Assembly (NCBI GenBank): GCA_021904315.1
Contig: CM038910.1
Span: forward strand, 19,964,001 to 20,028,000
From: Sphagnum magellanicum
Lineage: Eukaryota; Streptophyta; Sphagnopsida; Sphagnales; Sphagnaceae
Direction: 5' to 3'
DNA length: 64,000 nucleotides
Shown here piece after piece: positions 20,690 through 34,368 of the stretch (position 1 is the first letter of the stretch; the number at the start of each line of letters is the position of its first letter). Position numbers and translations under genes: made by a program. The notes under the pieces were generated by a model. The model had not been told where the DNA came from. It did no database searches and was given only the letters and a program-made list of their open reading frames with translations.

Positions 20690-23320
20690 TTATAGGGCTG
20701 AACATGTATTAGATTTAATTCACAGTGACATTTGCGGTCCTATGTGTGTTTTTTCATATAGTGAATATCCTTATTTTTTTATATTTATAGATGATGCCTC
20801 TAGATGGACAAAAGTCTATTTTTTGAAATTCAATATGAAACTTTTGAGCATTTCAAAATATTTAAAGCTTTTGCTAATCTTTTACATCTAGGAAACTCAA
20901 GACTATTTGTGATGGTGGTGGAGAATATAAATCAAATGAATTAAAAAACTATTGTGACAATAATGGCATAACACATCAAATGATTACAAGTTATATACCA
21001 CAACAAAATGGTGTTACCAAATAGAAGAATTGAACATTAATCAAAAGTGCTCATTGTATGATGCAATTTGTGGGTGTCTCCAAAAAGTTTTGGGCTAAAG
21101 TTATTGCAACTACCAACTATATTCAAAATCATCTTCCTACAAAGGTAGTTCACCAAATGATACTCGAAGAAAAATGGAATGAATGTAAACCCACCCTCAC
21201 CTTTGAATTTTTGGTAGTGAAGCCTATATGCACATATTGGATGAAATTAGATGAAAAAAGTCTTAAATGTATCTTATTGGGGTATGATGAACATTTAAAA
21301 GCTAATAGGTTATACCATATGCCATTTAAAATTGTCAAAATTAATAGGGATGTTATGATTAATGAATGACTTAAGTTGTTTCCTCCAATGACCCACTAAA
21401 CCCCTTTGATTCCATCTTTTGGGAAGAAAAATTAGACCAAAAACCAACAATATAATATCCAATTTTTAATCAAGCCCAACATCCAATCATTAATGTCCAA
21501 CCTCCGATTATCATTCAAGCCCAACCTCCAGTCATAAATCCCATTCAAAAACTAAACACACCTATCATTGACCCTACCATTGATGATGATGACAACTCCA
21601 ATCTAAAGATGAAAGATGAGAAGAAGGAAGTAAAAACCTAAATCTTCCAATAAGCCCAATATTTGGCCTTTGATAGTCAACTTGAATGCAAAAACTTACA
21701 TGGAAACTACAATATTCCTTAAGATATTTAGAAGTGTTGGTGGCCATCCATAATGATGATTCACCTAAAACATTTGGGGAAGCGATGAATAGTGTAGATG
21801 TTGATAAATGGATTGAAGTAATTCAAGATTAATATAATTCATTACTAATAAATAAAACACAAACCTTCACAAAGTATTTGAAAGAAGACGTGCAATTGGG
21901 TGCAAATGGATATTTTGCATCAAAACTAAATTGAATGGATCCATTGACTGCTACAATGCATGTTTGGTGGCCAAAAGTTACACACAAATATTTGGTGTTG
22001 ATTTTGAATACACTTTCTCATCATGTGGTTAAAATGACCTCATTATGAATGTTACTAGGATTTGCTACCCATTATGACCTTGACATTATCTAGATGAGCA
22101 TTAAAACATCATTTTCACATGAAAATTTTAATGAAAAACGATACACTCACCAACCAAAAGGCTTTATTCCAATGGGAAAATAACATTTAGTATGCAATTT
22201 ACATAAGTCAATCTATGGTCTAAAACAAGCATCCAAGCTGTGGTATGTCAAAATAACTTCCTATTTACTAGAAACCAATTTTCAATAAGTACATCTAATA
22301 GTAATGTATATTAAAAGGGATTGGCATAGTTTTATCATAATAACAATCCATTTGTAAATGAGGTTATTATGATAAAACTAAACTAAATTAATTTGAATGG
22401 TTAAAATCAAATTTTCAAATGACATATAAAACTAAATTAAGTTATGGACTAAGCATATAAATGATCAATAGAAATAGAAATAAACAAACAATCCACTTCA
22501 ACCAATTCAAATACATAACTAATATTCTTAAAAGATTCAACATGGAAAATAGTAAACCATTACATATTCCATTAGATTCTAATCAATCAAAATTAATTAA
22601 AAATCAAAGTCCTTAATCAAAAGAAGAAAGTGATCTCATGGACACCATCCCATACAAAAGAAGTAGTTGAATGTTTAGTGTTTGTTATGACATTTATTTA
22701 GCTAAAAAATATTTTTGTTGTTACAAGTGTATCTCAACACTTAAATAATCTAAGGCCATTACATTGGTCAGATATTAAAAGGTTATTTTGTTATTTGACA
22801 AGGACCCCAAAACATGGCATTCAATATACTAAATACATAAAACTACAAAATTTAACAATCATTTGTTATTGTGTCAATGACAATTGGGTTGGAGATTTGA
22901 ATTTAAAAAGGTCAACTTTTGGATATTCATTTATTCTAGCTAGGGGAGCTACAAGTTGGGCCAATAAGCAACAAACTTGCATGGCCTTCCCTACCAAATA
23001 AGTGGAATACATTGCTACAACCTAAGTTGCAAAAGAAGTCATATGGTTGAAACAACTAATGTCTAACTCAGGCTACGTTTCACATTGCCTACTATTATTA
23101 AATGTGACAACCAAAGTGTTATTGCACAAAAAAATTCCCAAATATCATTTAGAATCTAAACATATAGAAATAAATTTTCATTATATATGTGAAAAGACAC
23201 TTGGTGGACAATTAAAATTAAAATACTACAATAATGAAAAATAAATGTAGATCTTTTTACAAAAAATGTACCTAAAGAAAAACATATGTATTGTATGCAA
23301 ATTCTAAAAGCATACTTCAA
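20690..23320 (+). mobile_element. Ty1/copia retrotransposon fossil (integrase, RT, RNase H)
   Basis: Copia order on the plus strand. Integrase core traces are near 20700-21060 (HSDICGPM, FFIFIDDASRWT, PQQNGV) and its C-terminal part at 21058-21369. Reverse transcriptase traces lie around 21900-22260 and RNase H around 22780-23240 (GYSFILARGATSW, KHIEINFHY). No gag, protease or long terminal repeats could be found. The element is broken many times and looks old. Confidence 0.8.
22327..22380. repeat. Perfect 18-bp inverted repeat
   Basis: TAGTTTTATCATAATAAC at 22327-22344 is matched by its exact reverse complement at 22363-22380, with an 18-base loop. The perfection contrasts with the decay of the copia fossil around it, so this may be a younger insertion or a small foldback. 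Confidence 0.8.
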
Positions 23321-25230
23321 GCAAGTGTTAGACATGAAATAATACACCCTTCAAATAAAGATATGAAAAGTGAAGTGACTAGGAAAATCCATGATAAGAT
23401 GAGTCATCCCCATGTGTATAAAAATCTAGATCATGTATTAATAAATAGACAACTTCAACACATGTTTCTTAGTTTTCTTAGTTTTTTTTCCTTATAAACT
23501 TGTGTGAAATTTTTGGTCAATGAATGATTTCGATCATTTGCTAATGACCAAGTGTAAAGGTTCCAAACTACCACTATACCATCTACCGTGCCACAAATGA
23601 AATATGTCATTGTAATTTATTGTATTACAATTACTATTAACCACATTTCATGGCCCACAAAGTTCACATCATAGTTGCACATGCAATTCACATTATAATT
23701 GCATTAGAATTACTTGTTGAATTTGATATTGTTCAATATGAAATACAACCATGCCACTATCATCATAATTCCTTAAAATGAAAATAGAGGGAAAAAACCA
23801 AGGGCACTTTACCTAGTTCCACACATTGGGACAATAAGGGTTTGCATGAACTCCAAGATAAGATTAAGACGAGTTCTTCAAATTAAACTCACAAACATGT
23901 GAAAATGGACAAATCAAAATAAGAAAGGAGTTAGTACATTTGGAGCAAATTAAGTCACATACTAGCCTTGAATTCAACATAAATTTACACGGCCTAGACT
24001 TGGGAGGAATCACCACATCTTCTTTTATCCTATATTCTATGATTTGCAACTCAAGGAGGAGGATGGAGGAGCATGGTGGCATGGCAAGCCTATTTTTTAT
24101 ATCTATTGTTGAAGAAATTTCCAACAATCTAAAGAAAGCCCAATTTGGACAAGGTTTGTTTTTCCAAACCTTGTCTCAACATTGTGAAATGCCTGAGGAC
24201 TTCAAATTCCCACAATTGAAAATGCACTTAGGAGTTTTGGGGACTAATTTAACTCCCACGCACTTCCTTCTCATAAGGGGAATGTGTTTGGGTGTTAACA
24301 ATAAAGTTTTATGGAGTTTTCTTAAAGAATTTTTGTTAATGGTTTCTTGGCCATCACATTATATTAAACACCAAGTGTTAGAATAACCATGGAAATCTTC
24401 AATAATATGGGAGATGTTTTCTATACCTTTGCATTATACTGCAACTATTCATGTAGACTATCAAGATTTCACTTCAAATTCCAATTCCCTCTTTCATAAC
24501 CATAACACCACTATTGACATTAACCATATCCATTCATTTCAATATTTTCTACATATTATTAAGTTGTAACATACTAAACCAACTTTATCATAACAACATT
24601 GATAGATATAAATTTAGATTCTTCTAAACAAAATATTTGATTACCATGATCACCAAAACAATTATAAGGAGACCAACAACGTCAATTTTACAATTTCACC
24701 CTTGTATGTTGTTTTATGATCAATTATAATTGCATCTAATTATTAATTTTTAATTACCATAATTAAATGTTTACAATATTTAGTTTAATGAATTTGACTA
24801 ATTATATGTTTGGTAAGAACAAGCTTCAATTATCTTCTATTTTTGTTGACCAACAATGTAATAGTGTCACATGCATGAAAATAACAAAAACAAATGATGA
24901 AATGATAAGTTTAAATTTAAACCCAAAACAACATGAAACAAAGGAACCAAGATGAACATAAACGTTAAAGTCAAAAACACAAAATGTGTAAGACTAAAAT
25001 ACAAACAAATCATTATTGTGATTAAATAAAAAATGTAGACACGAAAATAACAAAATAAGGTTATTGTGTAAAATTGCACTTCAAATTAGTGTTGAACAAA
25101 CCAAAGGTAATTGGGGGTCCTATCTCTATTAAGACCCCTTCAAAGACCTAGCTCAAACAAACTTTCATAGAGGTCTTCATGTGCCCACCAACTAAAGTAG
25201 TTTCATAGAAGATTTCTTAATCAAAAGTGA
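23321..25230. other. AT-rich intergenic DNA
   Basis: No gene recognised. A 148-codon open frame at 23940-24386 is unrecognised and its sequence shows no domain or motif I know. Confidence 0.45.
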
Positions 25231-25239
25231 ATTGAAAAT

Positions 25240-25985
25240 TAATTGGGAATCAATTAAAAGTTAACTAAAAATGGACTAAAAATATTTGGGAATGAACTAA
25301 AAACTTAATTACAAATTGTATAAATATGAACTAGGAATTAATTACAAGTTATTTAGGAATGAACTATGAATTAATTATAAGTGAATTACAAGTTAATTAT
25401 GAATGGACTATGAATGAATTATAAAGTCATGGATTTTAATGAAAATCCATGTGAATGAACTATATTCATCATGTGACCATGTCCAATATTGGCATTGGGG
25501 ACAATTCATCCAACCACTTCCAATAAACCATAATGTTTATATTTTCAACTTTTAAGCTAGAAAACATTTAATGGATTTCAAATTGAATTACAAGGTAGGA
25601 AATTGAGTTAATTTTTTGGGGGCATTAACAATAGGCTTGAGGATGATGCCATTTTCTTGGGCAAATCCATCCTTGAGTGGTACCATTAGGTGTCACAAAT
25701 GTCAACACTATGGAGTTCATTCACATGAATGTTCATCTATGACTTGTAGCATGAATTTGTACCTAATTCCTAATTTAGTTTTAGTTCATTCTCAATTAAC
25801 TTCTAGTTACATTTTAATTCACCTCAAGTTCACTTTTAGTTAACTCTTAATTAAATCTTAATTCATTTCTAATTAACTCTTAATTGACTTTCAACTTAGT
25901 TCTACTTAACTTTTAGTTCACTTTCAATTAATTCATAGTTCATTTTCAGTTCATTTTTGTTTGAGTCTTAGTTCACTCATAGTTC
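25240..25985. repeat. Foldback of an 11-bp minisatellite
   Basis: The left arm (about 25250-25435) reads units such as ATGAATTAATT, ACAAGTTAATT and ATGAATGAATT. The right arm (about 25760-25985), read from the minus strand, gives at least sixteen successive 11-mers including ATGAATTAATT, GAAAGTGAACT, AAGAGTTAACT and AAAAGTGAACT. The two arms therefore hold the same degenerate 11-bp unit in opposite orientation around a 300-bp spacer. It is followed at 25985-26095 by another degenerate repeat of ACATGG/ACACATG words. Confidence 0.75.
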
Positions 25986-26304
25986 ACACGTGGGTGGACA
26001 TGAACTATACATGAGTACACATGGGCCACACATGGGTGCACATGGATGAACATGGATCACACATGGACACACATGAGCCACATGTATGTTGGAAGTTTCT
26101 TGAGAAACTTTCTTGAATTAGGTGCTTAATGGGTACAAATAAAGGTAAAATTTCTCATTATTTTCAATCTATTCAACATTAGTTTTGGGTACGTTTTCTT
26201 GTCACAACCTTGTTTTATTCTTGTTTTGTTCGTGCAATAAAATCTTGTTGGATTCTTGTTTTACACATGTTGTGTTCTTGTTTTTTTTTTAAAAATTTGT
26301 GATC

Positions 26305-26323
26305 TATATATATATATATATAT
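26305..26323. repeat. TA microsatellite
   Basis: A run of about nine TA dinucleotides in AT-rich intergenic DNA. Confidence 0.9.
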
Positions 26324-27579
26324 TGGTATTTTTAATCATTGCATTTTTTAAAAAATCAAGAATGTAACATTGGTTATTTTCCTTGAGCTTTTTGTTCAAA
26401 AACACAAATTTGAAACATGATTTGAGAATTTTCATTGGATTTTTTTAAAATAATTTTGAAATTAGTTTTTTTAGTTTTTTATTAGGGATTTAATTGAGTA
26501 AAAATAATTTAGTTATGAATTTTTAAAGGTAAGGAAGATTCTTGAAAGGGCCATCACTATTAGAAATACAAATTTTAAACAATTTTCATTTTTTTATTCC
26601 AAAATAAACTTCAAGTTATATATTAAGGCATGCAATGGATAAACATGAGATATATATATCATTGTGAAAACATTTAAAGGAAAGGGGCTAGGAAAATGAT
26701 TTGGCCATTTTTTGGTCCCTTAATCATTCCTTGAAATGATTCTTAGTGGTACCACCCAAGGATGGGTTTTCCCTTCTTTGTTTGGAGAGTTAGAAAAATA
26801 AGGCCATGATGTATTATTTATTGAAACAAAGTTAAAACTATGAAATTTTCGAAAGAATTTTTGGGTGGAATTGATGGTAGGAAAAGTAATAGAATTGAGA
26901 TTGGATGATATCAAATCACTTATTGTATGCTTACATCAAAATTAGGCTTATTTCAAAAAGTACTAAGGGCCATTTTGGCCTTCAAGGGAGAATGAAAACA
27001 AGGTGAGTTTAAGGCATCATGTGCATGTTTTGAAATGATTAATCTCAATGGGTTGGTTAGTAACGATTGACACCACAAAAAGTCATGAATCGCATTCACA
27101 TATTGTAATTGTGTATATTGAGATTGGAGTCTAGTGAAACTTTAGTATCATTTTTTGTACCTTAACAAACATACATTTACTTGGGCTTGGTTGTTATGAT
27201 TGAGGCAATAGGTGAGGAATATGAATCACGTCAAGTGGTCTAGAGGCCAAGTGTAGAATTGGTTTGGGAACTCATTTGGTAGGCCCTTGAAGAAAGCTTC
27301 ACAAATGGGGTTTCATCAAGTTGGATAATCAAGGCCTTTTGATAAGGTTGGGGTGAAAAAACACCAATTGGACTTGCCATTCAAGGTCCAATCACAAGAG
27401 TTGGCATCATATGCACATGATGATTAAAAGAAAAATGCATTTGAGCATGGAATGTGTGCTTCAACCAAGTCCAAAATGGGAAATATGAGCTTGGGAGGAA
27501 AAACAATATGCAAGGCATGCAGTCTTGTGAAAGATTGTTGTTAATGGGGTCATTAATTTTTTCAATCCTTTGGAAGGAA

Positions 27580-30500
27580 ATAATGTAATGATCTTCACCT
27601 TAATAATCATCACAACAAGTAAACAATATTGCAAATCAAGAGTGGTGAAATATGTAAGGGTTACAACCTTGTGGATTGCTTGATGTCAATGAGGATGTTA
27701 ACCTCTCTTTTCAATGGGAGAAAGTCTTGCAATCCTTGTTTTGAAGTTGCAACAAAAACATGAAGGAACATGAAGCTGAACAAAAAACAAAGTTGAAAGC
27801 TTGGCTTTCAACCCATGTGACTTAATCAAGGGACTTCAAACATGAATCTAAAGGTGCCCTAGATCTTTGGGACAAGGTTTAAAGGACTCGTAAATTGGCA
27901 AAATTGGAAACTTTTGAAGCTCATTTTTTAAAAGTCTTAATTTTTTTGTCATTTTGATTCATTTCTATTACCAATCACAAAGTATAATATTGAGAGGAGA
28001 ATGATGACTCTTCCCAAGTTTGGATCATGGTGAATCATGTGAATGTGTGTCTCTTGTGACTTCATTTGTGGCCATTTTGGTTCCAATTTGCATTAATCAC
28101 TTTCATTTTTAGTTTGTGCAAATTGATTTCATTTTGAGTTCAACTTTGTGAGCTCACCTTAGTCTAATCTTGGAGCTCCCAAACAATCTTCTTGTCTCAA
28201 TGTGTGAAGCTTGGGATCATGCTTAAGGCTTTCAAATCTTTTAAAACACATTATATTGAAATTTTTGCCCCAATATCTTATGGCAATTAATCCTTTGGGG
28301 CACTTCATTTGGTATTAAACATGCTTAACTTCATTTCACATAGTTGAAAGGAAGGATTGACACACCCCTTGGTTTGTCAAGTGGCATTGAAAGTATACGA
28401 GGCTATCAATTCCCAAGTTTGTAATGGAATGCAAATCTAAGGTATGTTCATTAACTCTAAAAAGAAAATGGGGGTGGGAACTTTGTGATGAGATTAAAGC
28501 AAATCCATAAACAAAAGTTCAACTTGCACAAACGAAAAAAAAGGTAGTTAATGTAAGTTGGAGCCAAAATGATGCATGAATGAACCATGGATGAACCAAA
28601 CTCACAAGACGCCATAATTTGGACTTAGAGATGAACCACCACATTTTCTCCTATAATATACTTTGTGATTAGTGGTGGGGTTACATCAAATGTTAAAAAA
28701 TTCTACAACTCCTTTTGAATATTCATAATTTTGCCAAGTTATGAGTCTTACAACTTTGGATGGAAAGAATTGGATGATCCTACATTTGGGGGATCACGAT
28801 AACACTTGACCAAAAATGAATTTTGATCACTTAGGACAATTTACAAATGTGAAGCCTTGTGGATTATTTGATGTCAATGAAAACATCAACTTTTCCTTTT
28901 AAAGGGGGAAAAATTTGTGATGATCCTCACCTTTGGGGATTGTCACAACAATTAAGTGAGTTAACAAGTCAAGGATGGAAAAATCTACAAGGGTGAATCC
29001 TTGTGCATGGTTTGATATCAATGAAGACATTGATATCTTCCTTTAGTAGGAGAGAATGGCATGACTTTCATTTAAGGTTATGCCCAAATGCTTAAATAAA
29101 TTTTGAATTAGAGTTGCAAAAGTTATTTGGCATAATGTTTTGGACTTATTTCATGTCAATGAAGGTATTGATTTCTTTCTAAAGTGGGAGAGAATGTCAT
29201 GACCCATGTGACAAAGACTTATGAAAACATGAAATTGAGTTAAGAAAGGTGTTAAGGGGTAGATATCTTTAAACTAATTAATGCCATAGGCATCCTAGTA
29301 ATTAAAAGTTATTAGTGGTAATTAAACTTATCGTTCTTTAACAAAGGGGTGAAGTTAGTGGGATTAAGTAGTTCATGTTAGTGAATGGTTGGGTGTAATC
29401 CACACAATCACCTATGAGATTTATAGGAAGGGATTAGGATAAGGACCCTATTTTCACATGGGGTCAATGTGGGCCTTGTGCGGCTTTGTGGAAAAAGAGG
29501 ATTTGGAGGAATTATATAACTTTTGATAAGTTTGTAGTTTGGAGTTGGAATGAAGACCTTTCTTTTGGAGAGAGGTGCGATGTAACACTAGAGATGAGGG
29601 AGTGGTTGGGAAATGTATTTTGTATTCATGTGTTATCTCAATGGAAATTGGTTAAAAAGCCTTTATGTGTTTTGTGTGGGTTTATTTTATTAGAATATGA
29701 AGAAAGGTAGTATAATTTAAATTTACATCATGTGTTATTATATTTATATAATAATTCTGCATTTCTTCTACAAAAAATGGTAAAAATATATGTTAGGTTT
29801 TAGAGTCTTTGGAGTAGGAAATCACTTGTTGTCACAAGGAGGTAACAACTATTATGTGGTAGGAAGGGAGAATTTTTGAAAGTTGAAGTCTACAAAATAA
29901 ATGGGGCTGCTTCAGACGATAAACAACAACCATAAGAAGTGAAATTACAATGACTACAGATAGCAAGTAGTGTCCCTAAAGGGCATACAAGCGTTGTTAA
30001 GGCAAGACAATAAATATGGAAGGCATGCATACCCATTGGGGCACTATTTTAAGGTATTGAAGGTATTGTAGAGGCATTTTTTAAAACATTATGTACAATT
30101 TCAAACTCATGTACTATAGAAGTAATGTTTAGGGGTCACATTTTCACCCCTTTACAAAAGCAATTGAAGGTAAACCTTCCAAGTGTGCCCATGGGAGATG
30201 GATTTGAAACCAAGTCTCATAAATTCAACATTAACATTCTTCTTAATGGGGTAGAATGTCTCAACTCAAATTTGGGCACATGACTAATTTGTGGGAGTCA
30301 CGAAAAAGATTCCCCCAATGGAACATGGGGAGAATTCCTTTCCATAATGTGTCCTAGAAAATCAATGCTTCAATGGGATTCAATCATTGAAGGTGGGTTG
30401 AATGCAAGTTTGAAGTCAAGGAGAAAGTTGTAACCCTTGTCTTGGGTTTGCAACACAAGTTTCAAATGATCATGAAACCAAATTAATTTTTTTTTAAGGT

Positions 30501-30640
30501 GGCTTGGCATGAGAATTGTTAAAGGAAACTCCACAAAAATGCATGAAAGATGGGGAGTTCACAAGTGTGCCCCATAACATCAATGAGGGCATTAACCTTT
30601 GTTTTAAATAGGGGAGAATGTCACAACCTTAAAATGGGTG
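27580..30640. repeat. Dispersed repeat family with a PPT-like end, about six copies
   Basis: The clearest part is a word like ATGTCAATGAGGACATTGAT, then TTTC..AA, then GGGAGAATGTCATGACC. Copies end near 27735, 28920, 29060, 29205, 30260 and 30630. Two copies (27583-27735 and 28917-29060) share about 150 bp, including a TGATCTTCACC/TGATCCTCACC start and an AAGGGT..A.CCTTGTG block. A purine run followed by TGTCATGACC looks like the junction of a retrotransposon body with its LTR, so these may be remnants of such an element or a tandem array derived from one. No coding domain is recognisable here. Confidence 0.5.
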
Positions 30641-31004
30641 CATGACCAACTCCAATAGGGACAACAAAATGTCTTTCTTGGGGTGAAGGAAGTTGGATGT
30701 TTCTAAGTGGAAATGGGTCATGACCAAGGTTAAGGAAGTTCATGACAAACATTTTTACAAAAGTAGGTTTTTTAATTGAATTGTTTAGTTTTAAAAAACC
30801 CAAAATGATATGTGCAAAAAAACCACCTTGTCATCTTAACAAGTTGATTTGGATTCGATGTTGTGATTAAGGTGGTCTTTTTTATTGGTAGACAATGGAC
30901 AATTTGATGGTTAAATTTCTATTTAAATTTTAATCATTTTTTTTGGATCTTTTTCTTTTTTGTAAAAAGTAAGCATTTAAAAATATGTTTAAGTAAGTCT
31001 TGAA

Positions 31005-31670
31005 AAGGTAGGTAGGTAGGTGGTAACCTTTGACTAAGCTAACCTATTTAGTTTGACCTACCTAACCTAGCCTAATTAGTCACTCTAATATAACCTACCT
31101 ACGCTTGTCCTTTAAGCATGCATATAACTTACAAATATGAGGAATTGAGTCCTTCACCTCCATAATGATAAACCAAGTCCTTACCAATGGACTACACCTC
31201 CAAAAGGTGATAATTTTTGTTCAATTTTTTATTTCACATCACTATTTATGTAGGTAAATAACAAAGTTATGTAATTAGTAAGTAGGTTGAAAATAAGTTG
31301 GTAGGTAGGATGCAAGATGATAAATAGGAGGACCTAGGTATAAGGTACATAGGTAGACCTAGGTAGGTAGGTAAGGTAGACCTAAGTTACCTACTTAACC
31401 TAGGTAGTAGTTAAATATGTATGTAGGTAGGTAGATAACTTTATTCTACCTACTTAATTAGGTCTACCTATTTACCCTAGGTAATAACTACGTAGGTAAG
31501 TAGGTAAATACATCTAGGCTACTTACCTAACTTATGTAATAGGTAGGTAATTAACTAGGTAGGCCTTGGTTAAATACCTAGCCTAGATGGTAGGTAAGTA
31601 GGTCGATAGACCTAGGCTACCTTCCTAGCCTAGGTAGTTGACTTGACCTACTGACCTACCTTCAAAATAT
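31005..31670. repeat. Degenerate TAGG/CCTA simple-repeat array
   Basis: About 650 bp built of TAGGTAGG and CCTACCTA words in both orientations, giving many small palindromes such as CCTAGG and ACCTAGGT. Interrupted by less regular AT-rich DNA at about 31100-31280, where a tRNA-like segment sits. Confidence 0.85.
31138..31205 (-). repeat. tRNA-like SINE head (A and B box pattern)
   Basis: On the minus strand GTAGTCCATTGGTAAGGACT fits an A box and GGTGAAGGACTCAATTCC has a B-box-like end at roughly the right distance. The pattern suits a tRNA-derived repeat; no intact cloverleaf is claimed. Confidence 0.35.
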
Positions 31671-31679
31671 TGTGTCTCA

Positions 31680-34368
31680 GTTTTGAGAATACATTTTGGG
31701 ACTATTGAAAATTTTGGCCATTTCGATGTAGCCTTTGTGGCTATCACATAATATATTATGAGGGAGGAAATGATGACTCCTCTTAAGTTCAGGTTGTGTG
31801 AGTTCTAAGTGAGTATGTGACTAAACTTGGTTCCAAATGCACAAACTATTTTCTTTTTCTTGGTTAATACATTTTCATATGTCCATGAAGTGAACTAGAA
31901 AATTCATCTTAGTCCCATCTCAAAGCTTTCACATGCCCCTTTAACCTCAAATGTGAAAAGTTAAGAACTCAACCAAGGCTTTTAAGTCTTGTGTAATGCA
32001 TAGTATCAAAAAGTTTACTTTGATACCTTGCACAAGCCTTTAGAGCCACATATCACCCAAGCAATCTTTCGACCAAAATTCCTATTTCAAAATTTCAGAT
32101 GAAGAATGTCAATTCACTTTCAATATTTACACTTCAAGATTTTTTCAATATTATATTTTGGGTTCAATTTTTGACCATGTTTATTACATGAATTTTTGTC
32201 TCAAAACTTCAAAACTCCATGGGACTCTACAAAAGTGGGAAAACCCATTTGAGAATGCTGAAATTCACTCTCTCACACTTGTGGGAGTGTGTTTGAATCC
32301 TGAAACAATTGTTTGGTCCAATTCCCCTCTCATGCCTTTAGGCCTTGGTCATGAGCCCAAGACTAGATTAGTTGTGACAAAGATGATAATTCTTGATTTC
32401 TTGTTACTAATGTTATGAAGCATTTGATTGATGATTGTTAGAAATTTGGAATTTACTATGGGTATGTAGTGCATTGTTTTAATTATGTCCACATATGAAC
32501 AAATATTTAATTTATATTTGCACCTACCTACAAAGGCATGCACATGTACTTTGAACCACCTAAATCTTGTAAACGGTTGTCTATGTTGGGTGAGATATCA
32601 TGTACCTTTACCATGTGGCTGATCACATGAATATTAGCTCAATTCACTTAGACCTTTGTGCTACACCATATTGCACAAATTGACATAAACTTGTGCTTTC
32701 GCTTTTGTTATATTATTTGTTAAGTCGAGTCTTGTAAGAGTTATATCCTTCAAATATTGTGAATGATACACAATTTTCACTCACTTTTTGGTTTCATATG
32801 AGGATTCAAGAGTTAAACTAGTGCCCAATGCCATGGGTTTAGGGTTTAGGGTTTCACATTGCACTTGAAACAAAGATTTCAGGCTCAAACAAGGTGCCTG
32901 AAGATAGGATGACTTTACAAATGACATTACTAGCTCAATCATCTTGACCGAGCCAAATGTGAAACATGTTTTGGTAACTTTTCCATTTGAAAGCTCACAC
33001 ACATCTTAATAGTGATCTTCACAAGGGGACAAGAAAGAAGCTCCAATATGAGCTGAAAAAGACAACTTTAACTATTACTTAGAAGATCCTAGGGTTGGAT
33101 ATAAGGCTGCCTTTCACATCAAAGGACACTTACTTTTCTTAGCGATTTCTTCAAAAGGTCCCATCCCTTGAGCACCATGTGTGACCTGAATTCATGCCAA
33201 AATTCTGAAATTTCACTCAAGGTTGTTCAGCTCATTATTGACTGTAGAAAGCTCTTATTGGAGTGAGCACTAACAAGCTATACACCAAAATGTATGCTTA
33301 GAAAGAGGCACAACACACCCCAGGCAACACACTCAATATGAAATGACATTATACATCCTTCTCATCATTAGTAAACTTGCTTTAGTACAAATACATGTGC
33401 AGACAAAAGGCACAACCCAATGAAGCAAAGTGTAGGGCATGGGTTTGTAAGAATTGGACCTTAAGAGATTCTGGAATGTAATGACGTCAACTACTCCCAA
33501 AAAGTCAATTTTACAAGAGAGGGACATCAGTCTATAACTGAGCAATCAAAAGGTTGTTGATCACTAGCAGAAAGCCATTATCGAAGTCAGCCACTTTGAA
33601 ATCATTGTTAGATAAATACAACTTGCTGCAGACTAATGATGAGATAATCCACAATCAACATGTTCCAGAAGGTTAGTTTGAACCTACTGGCAGAAACCTG
33701 AGGTGTGTACCGCGTCTGACCAGTACTAGAAGAGAGGCCTTCAAGATAGACATGTCAATCTGCCTTCAAGACCACAAGGGCTAGTAACCTAAAACCAAGC
33801 AATACTGCTTCAAGTTGCAAAATGTTCAGACACATGTCAAGACTTCCCTCCACACAAAATACTTGATGAACTGTTAATAATCTTCCTTAAATTTGGGGTT
33901 GTTGGGCTCACTATAATTCAGAATTGTTGAGCAACTACTCTAGATGGCACCCACCAGGTCTCCTGCTATACTGATGCCTAACGATCAAGCTCAACATGCT
34001 GAGAGTAGGGAGAAGTCTTTGGCTTAAGCTGATGCTCTGGCATCCACCCAATTCATTCTGGTGAGACTTTCCTGACTCCATCAGAGCCCTTCAAGGGACA
34101 CAATAGGTTGCTCACATTAGGAGATATGAATACAAACTAATCAGCCATGACAAGGCATTACAGTATTCAGCAAGACTGTCAATTTGAATGAATGGGATCC
34201 CTGGACTTTCTCCACTAACAACTGAGAGCAAAATTTGTGACAATCAATCAGTCCACACACATTCTGGGACTACCACCTCTTTTCCTGCAGCAGAAGAAAA
34301 TTTCCAGAGATGAGCTTCAATGTCCCCTTCCTGATATTATGTTACCATCACAGCATTCTCTAAAAAAG
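31680..34368. other. Intergenic DNA downstream of the RRM gene
   Basis: No exon or RNA gene recognised. The part next to 34368 should hold the 3' UTR of the RRM gene on the minus strand. Confidence 0.5.
32835..32854 (+). repeat. Interstitial telomere-like repeat
   Basis: Nearly three units of GGGTTTA in intergenic DNA. Similar to the short run in uricase intron 1. Confidence 0.6.
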
